From Lepidurus packardi (lineage: Eukaryota > Arthropoda > Branchiopoda > Notostraca > Triopsidae), in assembly GCA_023053545.1 (NCBI GenBank), contig JAKZAN010000004.1:11160001-11224000 (forward strand): DNA of 64,000 nucleotides, read 5' to 3'. The number at the start of each line of letters is the position of its first letter. Within the stretch, counting starts at the first letter, position 1. The position numbers were made by a program, and so were the translations under genes. The notes below the pieces were generated by a model that saw nothing but the letters and a program-made list of their open reading frames with translations, had not been told where the DNA came from and did no database searches. Below are positions 1 to 12,249 of this stretch, piece after piece.

Positions 1-2087
1 CGGCCCATGTAGACAGTTTTTTGTTCTGTTTACTGGGGAGCTGCGCGGGAGTCCTGTAAAAAAAAAGGAAAAAATTATTAGGAAAAACGATCTCTACCAT
101 CGGTGTTTTTATTATTATTTTTTTTTTGCGTGTTAGGCTGTGTGTGTTCCGTGCTCCGCCGCTTTTATCCTATTTATTACGCAATTTACATAGAGCAAGA
201 CAGTAGTTTTCGTTGGTTCGGAGTTTGCGCGAATATTAGAATCTAAACGAGTTCCAACGTCAAACAAAATAGAATTTCCATATATTTCTCCGGAACGTAC
301 GTAAATAAGTAGATAAGCAAATAAAAACTATTGGTGTTCTAAATGTTCTAAATTCTATATAAATCAATTAAAACTAAGTAAAGGAACATGTTATAAATTC
401 TAAAAATAAATCAATAAAAATTGTTCGAAATTTCTCTAAATGCTATAGATAATAAACTATAAAGGCTCGGAAATCTTTCTTTGAATTTTTTGTAATTTTT
501 TTTTTTACGCCCAAAGATTAAATTCCTAGTGAAAGGACTAGATAGGATCTAATCAGCTGACCCTGAGATGTATGATTAGAAAGTAGAGCGAGCCTTCTTA
601 CTTACGTGTACTTTTACTCTTGTGTATAGTGTACCGTGTGAACGAGTTTTTATTTTTTATTTTATTAATTTGGTTTCATGGAATTTTCGCTTAAGCTCTT
701 AACACACCCACTTAGCATGGATCTGGTGGTATGCTTATAAACAAGCTAACGCTCTATAAGGAAACATTATGATGGTTCAAACTGGCAACATGTGCAGCTG
801 CGTGTTCTTTATTTATCTTCGTCGTCTTCTTTCGAAGACTTCGAAACTCAGCTCGCAGGGTCTTGCCAAAAAACAAATAAAATAATAAAAAGGACGTTGA
901 TGGGATTTGCTCGCTTTGTGGCTGCACAATTTCACGGGTGATTTACCGGGCTTGGAGTAGTGAAGTGAGTCGGCTGAGCTCATCGAGTGCTTACATGCTT
1001 ACAATAACTTTGGGGCTTACGTATTGACTAGTATTGACTATTGATAATACATGTGTGTAGAATAAGTTCAGTCTTTATTTAACTGATTAGCTTAGTGAAC
1101 ACAAAGGAAAGAAAAACCTGTATTTCTTTTAGCTAGCAATGTACAGCAATCTGAAGCTTTCCCGTAAAGCGCTTAAGCCGGCTATTGCTCTTGATCACTT
1201 TTTTTTCTTAAAGGAGGGGGGTAGAGGAACCTTATGCTTTGTGGGGAGTTGTGAGAGTTGTTAGTAGCTTTGGTAAAGAATGGTTTTAAAAAGGCAAAGA
1301 AAAGGAGTTTGTTAAAGGGGAGAAGAAAAAAAGTTTCGATTCTTTTCAGTTTCAACGTTGAAAAAAGTTCTTCCAAGTCCCTTTTGGCGTAACGGGACTT
1401 TTCTCACTTGATTAGGTGCTCAAAACGTGGCGATCGTATTGCTGCGTATTCAGAAAGTATTGTGGGAGATGAGAGAAGCGGGACATGGGAGAAGCTTTCA
1501 TTTTTTTCTTACTCGTCTTTTTTTTAACCTCTAATTCCTCCACAGCCACAATAAAGGCGAGGTTTTTCCTCTTCACTTGGTCGTGGCTGTGTTCAATGGT
1601 CAGCACCGAGATTCTTCAATGCAGCATGACCCTAAAACCGTCCTATCCGATTAAAGTCAAAAGCTCTCCAGGAGTTCGCTTTCATTGAAGCGATACTTTT
1701 TTTGTGTTTAATAGTAAAAAGAAAATCTTGGTAGTTAATAGAAGAAAGCTGATGCTGATGGCAGATTTGCGGTCTACTTTACGGATTTCAGAGACTCTTT
1801 GGGGCGATTTCAAGTCGCGTAACGCATACAAACGGTTGTCATCATATTTTCTTTATGTCAGTTTTTTTTTTATTTTTTTTTTTATTCTAGAGCCGAAGAT
1901 AAGCGTATACAACCGTTGGTGAGGTACTAAGGGGAGTGAACGAGTCATTTGAAATGGCTGGGAATTCATTTGGCCAAATATTCAGGTTGGATTTCTGACG
2001 TTTTGAAATCGTAAAAGTTACCAAGTTCACATGTTGTGATTTGGTGGCATTTAGTCTATAATCTTCTGGAAATATCCTTATTCTAAC
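1..2087. other. Non-coding, left edge
   Basis: This stretch is AT-rich with poly-T and poly-A runs. Short open frames exist but none has a recognisable product or codon character. I see no RNA gene and no repeat longer than a few tens of bases. Confidence 0.6.
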
Positions 2088-2396
2088 GCTCTTTCACAGT
2101 TGGGGCATTGATTTCTCGCCTAACATTTCCTACTTCCTCCACCATTTCCAAGTAATGACTTCTTCAGGGGCAATTAACCTCCACAATCACGATTTTGATG
2201 GCTTCTTGTAGTCTATATAACGTCAAGTTTATTCCAAAGTGGGAAGTTGGAAGTTTATTCCAAATTGTTTGGAACAGCTGTTCACGAGTTATGGTCATGA
2301 CGTTATGGGCGTGTCAGGGTGTGGCTTAGGACGCTTGTTACCATGGATGATCGTTTACTTCCTGCTCAAAACAGTAAACATCGCTCTCTGTGTACC
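2088..2396 (+). promoter_or_regulatory. Duplicated non-coding element, copy A (candidate enhancer, 3' of gene 1)
   Basis: This segment shares an ordered set of exact blocks with 46124-46431 in inverted orientation. They are GCTCTTTC (2088), TTGTAGTCTA (2206), GTTCAC (2280), ATGACGTTATG (2297), GTGGCTTA (2321), TTACCATGG (2338), AAAACAGTAAACA (2368) and TACC (2393). From GTGGCTTA to TACC (76 bp) the two copies align without gaps, with 49 identities by my count. TTACCATGG resembles half of an RFX X-box, and GTAAACA is a forkhead-type core. A CRE palindrome follows at 2415-2422. No open frame is shared, so protein coding is unlikely. It lies 18 kb downstream of the gene 1 stop. The enhancer role is inferred; an old transposon copy is the main alternative. 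Confidence 0.6.
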
Positions 2397-2508
2397 GGGA
2401 GGACCGCACCGCTGTGACGTCAGAAAGCCGTAGGAACCTGTTTATTGAAATTTCTTTCCCTAGTAGCTTCATTACTGATTCTCACATGGCAAAAAGTAAA
2501 ATAGAAAG

Positions 2509-2555
2509 AAACTAGAAACCCTAGAAACTAGAAACTAGAAACCCTAGAAACTAGA
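2509..2555. repeat. CTAGAAA/CCCTAGAAA minisatellite
   Basis: Short units of ACTAGAA and ACCCTAGAA alternate over about 47 bases just after copy A of the duplicated element. It is too short to say more. Confidence 0.7.
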
Positions 2556-4020
2556 TTTTAGGTTCTGTTTTTAAGAACAATTTACTTTCTATTATTATCC
2601 TTTATTATTATCCACACAAATTATTATCCTTGAATGGATGAACAATTGGATGGAAATGGGGTGGAAATTGAGTATACTTGGATGGAAATTGAAGAAGGCA
2701 GTTGGAGGGGGAGAGGATTAACAATTATGTACCAAGTACTAGGGGGAAGAAAAGGACTGGAAAAGGGTGAATTTATGGCTTGATAGAGGATGCAAATGCA
2801 GGTCAGGCCGCACATGCAACACAGGTTGTTCCTGCGTGACACGCCGCTGATTGTCACGCTAATCTATGATGTCGTCCGGTCCCGACCCCCTATGGCTCCT
2901 TCTCCTCTCTGTTGCTCTCTCTCTCGCTCTTTCCCTCTTGCTGGTACCCACAACCTGCACTCTCATCTCCACCCACACGCTTAAGATTCTGCTGTTCCAG
3001 CATCTTTCTCTTCTCTCGATGTGGCTTTTTGGATGTCTCTGACTTATACGCTGCCTCGCTGGGAAGACACTTTGACCTCGCCGATGTTAGTAACTACATC
3101 ACTGTGAAAAGACATACAATACGTACAGCCCAAAAAACGGCGGGGAGAAAGAAAACAAGAACGAAACAACGAGTCCCTGTGATGATGGTGGCTTCATTGA
3201 ATTCTGCCTCCTTCCATACCTTGGCCGAGGAATATCTTGGGAGGAGCCATAAAAAGCCATTGCATATCAGTTTTTTGGCAGGGGATTAAAAAAATAAAAT
3301 AAAATAAGAAATAGGGAGACATACTAACAGGAAAAAAAAAAGAAGAAGAATCACGATAAAAGACAATGCGGACATGTGGAACCGCCAGCTGGGAATTAAC
3401 GGCCATTTGTGGGAAAAAGAAAAATGCCATGTTGTGGATAAACCCTTACTACCAAGTCGGTTGTAAATTTCAATCAGGCGTAGCATATTTCCCTTACCTT
3501 TTTTTATTGGTGTGTCTTATTTATTATTTTTCTACTATGTGCAAGTCTGATCGCAATAAATTCTCCCAAACGGTTCTTTGTCTCGATTCCCGATTCCGCA
3601 GAGTATTCCATCCTTTACTGCACATTCTACAATGGACGATTCTTTTTTTGGCAGGAATTGCATTTTTCCAGACACTATTCACTTAATCATTGCAATCTGT
3701 TTCATTTGAGAATTGATCTAAATAACATGCATTGAGTTAGTTATTCTTCTCAAACTTGAACCACAAAATCCCAAGAATTTAAGCATTGAGCTATTTATTC
3801 TAAGAAATTAGCTGGTGAATTATGGAATTTTTCAAAAACAAACCTTATTGGACATATTAAACTTTAACAGACAATGCTGCATTTTAATTGGAATGTTACT
3901 ATATTCGTTCCTCTGGAATAGTACTTTTCCGACTTTTTTGTAGTACTTTGTTCCTTGTTTCGACATATTCTAATGAACCATGAAGTGAGTGAGGAGCTTG
4001 ACGATTGCAACTTAACATTT
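2556..4020. other. Non-coding interval
   Basis: ATTATTATCC and TGGATGGAAATTG short repeats occur at 2590-2700, an ATGCAAAT octamer at 2790-2797, and a CT-rich run at 2895-2940. The longest open frame (about 125 codons from 2912 on the plus strand) is dominated by this low-complexity sequence, and I do not accept it as a gene. Confidence 0.5.
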
Positions 4021-4330
4021 CAAAAATTTCTTCCCCAATTATCTTAGTCTTCGTATCCAATCTTGGGAATAGTTATGCCCGATCAAGTTAGTAACTTCCA
4101 ATTGGTTCATTATAGCGTTAATGTATGTACGCATGCGCAGTCCATCATAAATTGTCAACATGTTCAGTTTCGAAAATTTCGAAAATTCCTTCCCCAATTA
4201 TCTTAGTTTTCGTATCCAATCTTAGGAATAGTTATGCCCTATCAAGTTAGTAACTTCCAATTGGTTCTTTATAGCGTTAAGGTATGTACGCATGCGCAGT
4301 CCATCATAAATTATCAACATATTCAGTTTC
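4021..4330. repeat. Two-copy tandem duplication, 159 bp unit
   Basis: The block TTCCCCAATTATCTTAGT...GCGCAGTCCATCATAAATT occurs at 4031 and again at 4190 with only scattered substitutions. Each copy contains the near-palindrome GTACGCATGCGCA. The unit has no coding frame. Confidence 0.9.
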
Positions 4331-7300
4331 AGCTGATTTCTCATTTGCTCACAAGACAGATGACTCGAATGGTATTGTCGCCATTCTGAAATCAAGCCCA
4401 ATACCTAACATACAAAATCAGCCGAGAATCCCTGTTTAAGGCCACTGTTTGGTGGTTAAATCTGCTAACAGAACGGAATGGAAACTTCCCGACAGTTTTC
4501 CTTTTCCTTAACTTAGCTCAGAAGGCGACCTAGAGAAGCGGATTAGTTGTAAGTAAAGCGAACCAGACCGTGGAAAGAAGCGTTGAGAGAGTCATGATTT
4601 GGGATTATCGTCCAAAAAGAAAAGCGTTTTTGAAAGGCATTGGCCGATGTTGTTGTGTTTGGTGGCTGTAAGCGAGCCCTGCTGCGCGTTGTTGCGGTTC
4701 TTTGAAGCATCCCCTGCCGTGTGACGGGGACATGTTTCATGGCGCCTGTCGTGGCCCATGACAGGCCGCAATTTTCTCTCCCTCTCTCTCTGGCGCTCTC
4801 TTGCCTCTACGCGCTGCACTCGCTCGTAGTGCTTCAGTGGATCCTCCAGCGGATAGAAAGAAAAGAAAATCTTCACACATACATATCTCGAGTTAATCGG
4901 AGTTGGAGTATACGGCTGGTAGTGTTATAGAGTGTGTGGGGGGAAGAGATTGTTTCATGCAAATGTTCCCCCAGTTATGACGCCCGGGGTTCGCATAAGC
5001 TTCAATGACATGAGAAAATGGTGACATACACGGACCGTGATTAGGCGCGACATGGGAGATAGTTGGGGGAGGTTTGATGGCTTACCGGTGATAAGCCATT
5101 TTTTTCCCCCTGATTCAAAAAGTGGAACCCCTCGAAAGAAAAGGGGGAAGAAGAGGCTTGTTGTTGTACGCAAGTGGGTGGGATCGATTAGGGAAGATGA
5201 TGTGAGAAGAGATATGCGATGTGACCAAAGAGCTCGACGAGTATTAGAGAGATCCGGGATAAAAATCTGTACTCACACCTGAGAACCTGCCTAGCTTTTA
5301 TTTGCTTATTATTATCTCTGCAAGCTCGTAAATTCCCCTGGTCTTTGGGATTAGCCACTTTTGAGGGGAAAAAGCTGCGCATTACCAGTCGTAAATTGAA
5401 AAGTTTGCTTCACGAGACGACCTCAAACAAAGCGGAATCGTGACAAAATTGATCCTTGATCGACCACGCCCCCTCAACACACAGCAATCTCTTAACACGT
5501 CGCACTTTAATATGTAATTTTCCCTGATAGGAAAACTCCCTGCCTTTTTTTGTCTGCGACGCCAGATTAGAATCATAATAAGCGTCCAAGACTCGTAAGC
5601 TGCATCGATATCTCGGTTTGATTTTCCTTTTTTGATCACAAAATAGCATAAAAATGAATAGTGGAACAATAAAAGTAAATCCTCAAGTGTGGATAAAAAT
5701 GGGAAGGATTTCAAATCAAAAGAGAGGATTTTGGAAAGAAACTTTTTCCCACATCTCGTGAAGAGAGTGATTCGTGAAGAAGATTGCCCTGGGAACGAAA
5801 AATGTCAGTAAATAATAAGCTGGTCGTAAATGCAAAGTGCAAGCTTTCAAGTGACATGGAGAGTGACTCGTCACGAAGCATCAATTCCCCGCCTTTTCAT
5901 TCTCTCTCCTCGCGGAAAACGTGTCGAGGTAAAAACAAGCATAATAAGCGAGACAAGTATATATGTATCCCGTATGTCCTGGCGGAAATAAAGAGGATTT
6001 TGAACAAAAAAGGACGAATGGAAAAAAATAATAGGGTGCGATATGAGCTACTTAGATGTGTATACGTGGGCTGGAGGGCGCCATCATCGCGTGATGAACC
6101 ATTTCCGGTCGGCGCCTGACATTGACGCGACACTTGGATGGTATGACTTTGCTGCAGCTGTGTATTATATTAATAAATGAGTCGTCCTTTTACAAGGGGG
6201 AAATGATTTCAAATTGGGGCAAGCGGGATTATGGTAGAAAGATAAAAATAAAAGAAAGGAACATAAACACCGCTCCTGTCGTCGTTGAGGATCATAAAAC
6301 TGTGTCGATGGAGATGGAAAGGTGGCTTTTAATGACTCAATTATTCCACCGGAAATGCATATTCTTTCTTAATGCCACCAATAATGCTTGCCATAGTGAA
6401 ACCAAGAGTTATATACCCATAAATTACGACGACGTCTGTCTTTATTTCACTCCCGGCTCCAAACCAAAAATAACAGAAATAACAAGGGGCAATTTTTATC
6501 CGTAAAGAAAGTGGAAAATTGTATACCTAATACTGTCTTTTGTGTCCGATTATTGTGTAGCCACCTACGTACGTTATGATACTTGGATAGAAAGATGAGC
6601 TACGACCTTTTCAACCTTCTAAATTAAGTACAAATATTACCTGCAAAAGACAGAGATTAGGCGGAAATGAGATTATCATTTGGCACATACTCTAATTGAT
6701 ACTTTCCAAGTCTGTGAGCGTTCTTCCTGCTCCTCAGCAATCGTGCTTTGGTATCCAAGGCCTCGTCTAGTCCGTATCAAACTCTTTTCATGTATAGAAG
6801 AGTATAGAAGTGTACAAAATGAACTAAGAAATAATGTGTCACGTGTTAAAAAAATTGTTAAAAAAGCAAAAGATTTGGGAAATAAAAAGATCCCCAGTTT
6901 TATTTTGTTTTCCTGCTGTAAACCCATTTATTTCAGCTTTTTTGTGAAAAAGAACTGAAAATCCTAAAAAAGTTGTAACCTTGCAGTGCCTTTGGCTTGA
7001 CTACAGAGCTACACTGCGTCTTAAAAGTACCTTATGCTAATACTGCACCATCTTTCCGTCAAATGGAGCCAACGAAGGTCGACTTTTTTGCCGAGCACGC
7101 TTTTGTTGGAAAGCTCGAAAAGACAGAGCAGAAAGCTTCACGTGAAAGGAGAAATCTATACATGAAACGACAGAAACACACCAGCCGCGTTATCATTAAC
7201 CTGTATAGAGCCAAAAAAGAGATCATGAATTGAATGCTGAAGTGCAAAGCCCCAAACTCAAACTCCAGGGGACAAGTCTACGAGGAAAAAAAGCCTGAAG

Positions 7301-10300
7301 AAGAACGGAGCAGGTGCTGTATATGTCTTCTCCAGCTTTTCCTCTTTGTTTGGTGTAGATATTTCCATTTTAATTCACCTTCGTAAGAAGGAAGAAGAAA
7401 CGAGGTAAAGCACCCCTCAAAATAGTATTGCCTGAGGCATGCCATTGATTTGGTTTCGAGTAAAAAAAGAAAGAGCTATGTATTGCATGTGCCGCTCCCT
7501 TTATCCTTTTACGGGCCTGTGGAATGAAGGCGGTACTAAAGGCGTTTTTTTGTCAAGACATGTATACTGAGTAGTGACATTACACGTACTAAGGCGAGAA
7601 AAGGGGTCTAAGGACTAAACCTAAAGAAAAAAGAAGAGTATTCACCTTTAGTATTAAGAATTGAGCATTAGAATTAAGAAAAGCGTTTTCTTATCATTAT
7701 TAATATGATTTATAATTATTAGGGCGGCAATGAAATGCCTTTTGGGATAGATTTCTCGTTTTGTTATTTGAAGGGTTTAAATAGTACTGCGACTATTTAA
7801 GGTTTGAGTTTCCAGGTTTGAGTTTTTACTTTGGTGAGACAAAAAAGTGAACTGAGAGCAACGCCCACTCGTAAGTGTAATGGCCACTTTGGGGACTTTT
7901 GAGCCTTCAAAGACGTGCATTTTCAGGTATGGGGAAGCTGAAGAAAGAAAAAGCGGGGAAATTAGAGCTTTGTTTGCGATGTCCAGGTTTTTATGCGTGT
8001 TTTTTTTTTTTATGAAACTGGCATTGCAGCGCCAGAAAACACATGGTCTGCTATTTGGGTGACGTTGAGTTGACATCTAGAATAGGAACCCGGAACAGCG
8101 AAACAGTAGTACCGCACTGTTTTCCGTGTCTTGTCTTTATTTTTTTGTCCCACTCATTTCTAAGTTTATTTCATTTTATTTCTTTCATTTATTTTCTGTC
8201 CTTCATAAAGAGGGGGCAAAGACCATATTCAGATCGCGCAGCTGCTGGGTATAGAGCTAGATAAGTAATAGTGACAATCTTTGTGCATAGCTCCAAGATC
8301 TGACGCAAGTTTTCTCAAGAATGGAATAAGCAGCTCCATTGTTAAACCACTAAGGGGTGGAGTTGCTTTGGAGACTTTGGCACTGCCCTGTGCTCTTGGT
8401 ACACTTAAGGAAACTCGCAGTTAGATACCAGCTCAAGAAACTTTGTAGAGTTGCACTTTAGGGACTCTTCAAAACTCCTCTTCCCAAGTTTCTAGTTTCT
8501 TTGGGCAATACCTTTACAACCGGCTGGTGGTGTGTCGTCAGCATTGAGAAGTGTGCACCCAGTTTTCCCCACTTTGGGCGCCTTTTGCTATATATGCAGT
8601 TTAAACATTGACTCTTTATGACCGTCTCTCTGTCTCTCTCGATCTCTTTTGTCTTGTATCGCTTAAAAGAAAATTTAAAAAAAGGAATCTCGTTCATGCG
8701 TACTATCATCCCTTCTTCTAGACCTTCTAGACTGAATTTCTCATGCTGGTCTTTTTTCTTAGTCCAAAACTGGGAGAACGGAAAAGGCAACTTTTCTCAG
8801 GTTTGAAGTGCAATGTCAACACGAAAAATGAGGGAAAATCCGAGCAGGAATGAACGTGAGAAAAATGCAAATGGACCGTCAACATAAAAAAGCGATAGTT
8901 CTGTACCAACCCAACCCAACCAAACCCGAAGGAGAGGTGCCAGGTTTCCTCTTCTCTGAGGTGTTCGTCACCTTGATGGCAATATTGACACGGCTGGACC
9001 AAAGGTGTCAAGTCCAACAGCATTTTTTTTAGGCATCTTTCACTTTTTTTAAGGGAATTTCTTTATTTTAGTGCAATAGAATGAGAATGAGTCAATTGCT
9101 GGCTGAAAGTCACCTCGAATATTTGACTCTTGGCACTCGACATTCCGAAACTTTGAATGAAGAAGAAGCCCTGTTTTCTAAGATTTTGGAGTAATTCGTC
9201 TTTGGTTTGCCGTTTTGGTTTTCAATAGTGACATATGAATGTTAGAAATAAAGATCAAAAGTACTGTGCTCAAGTAGGTGCTTACGAGGCACAGAAGCCC
9301 AAGGAGGATCTCTTGAAAAGTCGTAGTAAAAGTTGTAGGGAAGCATTTTACTACCACTCGAGGCTTCCGAGAAGTTTCTACTCTTCTATGGCAGGCAGGC
9401 ATGGGGCTGGTTTGCTCGCCATCAGTGTTTTCTTGACGAGCAAAATCTACTCAATACTTGACTTACAGCGTGGAAAACGCCTGTCGACATGTTTGCGAGG
9501 TGTGAGATGGATGACTCAGGTTCCTCTTTTCGTTCTCTTCAGTTTTCACAAACCACGTCTTGTTCTTCACTCTTGATATTCTTTTGGCTTCCCAAATGCA
9601 CATTCTTTCTCATCCAGTGCACAAAACAGGCTTAAACTGAAGTAAAATACTAAGAAAATAGAAAAAGAAACGAACAAAAAAAAACGGAAAGGGAATGTTT
9701 CTTGGTTGTCGTCACTCTTCGCTAAGTTGCTAATTGACTCAAAGGCCAAGCCGCCACGTTCTATATTTCTTTATAAACATTACAGCTTTAATTTTTTTGG
9801 TTAGGATGAATTCTGTCACATCCAGTGGCCCCATAAAGTTTTTCTTATTTTTTTGCTGTTGTATCAGACGCTATAATCAAACCAGTTCATGATTATTGCA
9901 TTCTTCCTTTTATATTCCGCGTCGAGAGCCGGAAAGAGAAAAGGTGACATGTCTTACCTTCTAAAAACCTTCGTCAATTCACAAGTTGGGTTGAATTTTG
10001 GTGAGTATTTACAATGCAACTTACAGTGAAAAGCAGCTTTAATCGATTTCCTCCAATAAATGTAAACTACTTTAAAATTGAACAGCTTAATAGGAATATA
10101 AACCTCATAAAAGTAACTTTACTCGATTTACATCAAATAAATTTAACTTAACTTCAAAATTGAAGCTTTTTGTATTTCTTATTTTAGGAGAAAACCCAAA
10201 TTGTTCTATCTTAATACTCTTATAAAAAAAAATCTTAATACTTCTTAAATATCTTAATAAAATAATACTAAATCTTAATACTCTTGAAAAAATCTTAATA

Positions 10301-11885
10301 CTCGTATAAGAAGAGTGTTGTTAATTAAGAAAAAATACTTGATCCGCGTAGAATTCTTCCAACTTAGTGACACAATTTCAATGCGCTTTTGAATCTTATT
10401 GTATAGTATGGTTATATAAAGGAAAAACAAATAAAATGTCATATAAGTGGTTGGGAATTTCTTGAATCGTGTCAAAATAACAAGCATAGACTTTTTACTA
10501 TCTTTTCCTTATCTTATTCGAAGAGATTGCTCTTTAAATTCGAGTTTTCCGGGTTTGGGAGCTTTGATTGACGGTCTAAGATATAACTTTATTAGCCCAA
10601 AAAATAAAATAAAAAAAATGTCAAAAGCTCTGAAAGCCACAGTTCTTAACGTGCGGATCGTACTCTTGGATCTTGACTTCTAGAAAAGGGGCAGGGCCAT
10701 AAATATAAAGCAAGACGTACTATACATGAAATAAGATTGCACCTTGACCCCGCGACTTTGGGAACTGTCAGGAGTTGGCACCTTGCATGGTTTGAAAGAA
10801 AAAAGAATTTCAGAAAATTTCGTGTGTATGTGTATGTTGCTGGTGTTCGTACGTGCTCCCTGGGCAGTCTGTCTCTCCGGGGATAATAGTCTTCTCTCTC
10901 TCTCTCTCTCTCCAATAAAATTATTTGAAATGCTTGTGATAGTTATATTGTGTGTGTGTAGGAGCGGCCTTCTTCTTTTTTCTTTTATTGTATACTTTAT
11001 TGCATTTTTTTAAAATATATAATAAAAAAAAGTTTCCTCACTTTTTCGTTTGGCTTCCCCCAACCACCCTTAGACACACAGCATGGCATTTTTCTTATAA
11101 AATATAACATGGGGCCAAATATGGCTCACGCACCGTTTCAAAACCCATTATTGTCCTCTTGGCGGATGGTTAATGTGAACCTCATCTCGGGGTTCTATAA
11201 CAAAACCTTATTTTTTATTGTATTTTGGCCGTGTGTGTGCGTTCTTTTTGTCCTTGCGCCTCATAAAAAGCGGACGAATTTATGTTGTATGTGTGTATTT
11301 CTGTGGCTCCTTGCGAAGAATGCGAGTAAATCACGGGGACAAAAGGTAGTTTTGTGCAGAGCGCTTGAGTAGCTGAGAAGGGTTGTGATCTCCAATCTGT
11401 GGCAGCTTTATGTCCGACCTGGGCTCCAACTACCTCTGTGACTTTTTTTTTTTTATTATTGTTTGGATTCCGAACCTTCTTCTTCTACTTCTTTTAAGGA
11501 AGATTCGACCCCTTTTACCGGTTTAGCGCTCGGGAAATAATATTCTTATTTTTAATATTATTAATAATATTAAGATTCTTATTTTATTTTTATTCTAGAT
11601 TAGAGAATAAAGGGTAGATTAGAAGGTACATTACACCTTGCGAGATTTTTCCAGAGGTGGTTTTCCCCTTCCCTTCCCTTCCCTCCCCCTCCCACCACCC
11701 AATGGGGGGGAAGTTAACTTCTCGTTTGCCAGCTTAATGAATGCCTCATGTCCAAACCAAGGACGTGCAGCTTATGGTAACGTGTGGTGAGTGTGCGCCA
11801 TGCGTTACGCAAATTACGATGGCTGACGTGATAGAAATACGGTCCCGTAGAACGTTCTCCGAGTCAGCGTTATTTCCCTTTCGGT
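4331..11885. other. Non-coding interval with scattered low-complexity DNA
   Basis: No gene is recognised. Octamers ATGCAAAT lie at 4957-4964 and 8865-8872. Imperfect AT-rich repeats occupy 10015-10310, including several CTTAATACT units after 10209. A CT microsatellite lies at about 10892-10911. A less repetitive block at 11730-11870 is unusually balanced in composition and could be conserved, but I found no partner for it. Confidence 0.5.
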
Positions 11886-12249
11886 TTACGATTTTTTTTT
11901 TTTGATTTTAAACCTAAACTTTTTTCTAATTACTCATAGAAATTCATTGATGTTTAAGGGATTCCTCTTTATTTGCCTCCTGAAGTTACTAAGGGACGGA
12001 ATTACGATTTAATTTTTTTTTATTTTATGCTTAAATCCGAAACTTTTTTCTAATTACTGGTAGAAATTCATTGATGTTTAAGGGATTCCTCTTTATTTGC
12101 CTCCTGAAGTTACTAAGGGACGGAATTACGATTTAATTTTTTTTTATTTTATGCTTAAATCCGAAACTTTTTTCTAATTACTAGTAGAAATTCATTGATG
12201 TTTAAGGGATTCCTCTTTATTTGCCTCCTGAAGTTACTATGGGACGGAA
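11886..12249. repeat. Three-copy tandem repeat, 124 bp unit
   Basis: The segment AATTCATTGATGTTTAAGGG...CCTGAAGTTACTA begins at 11941, 12065 and 12189, an exact period of 124 bases. Copies 2 and 3 are almost identical and copy 1 is more diverged. Each unit carries a run of nine or more T. Confidence 0.95.
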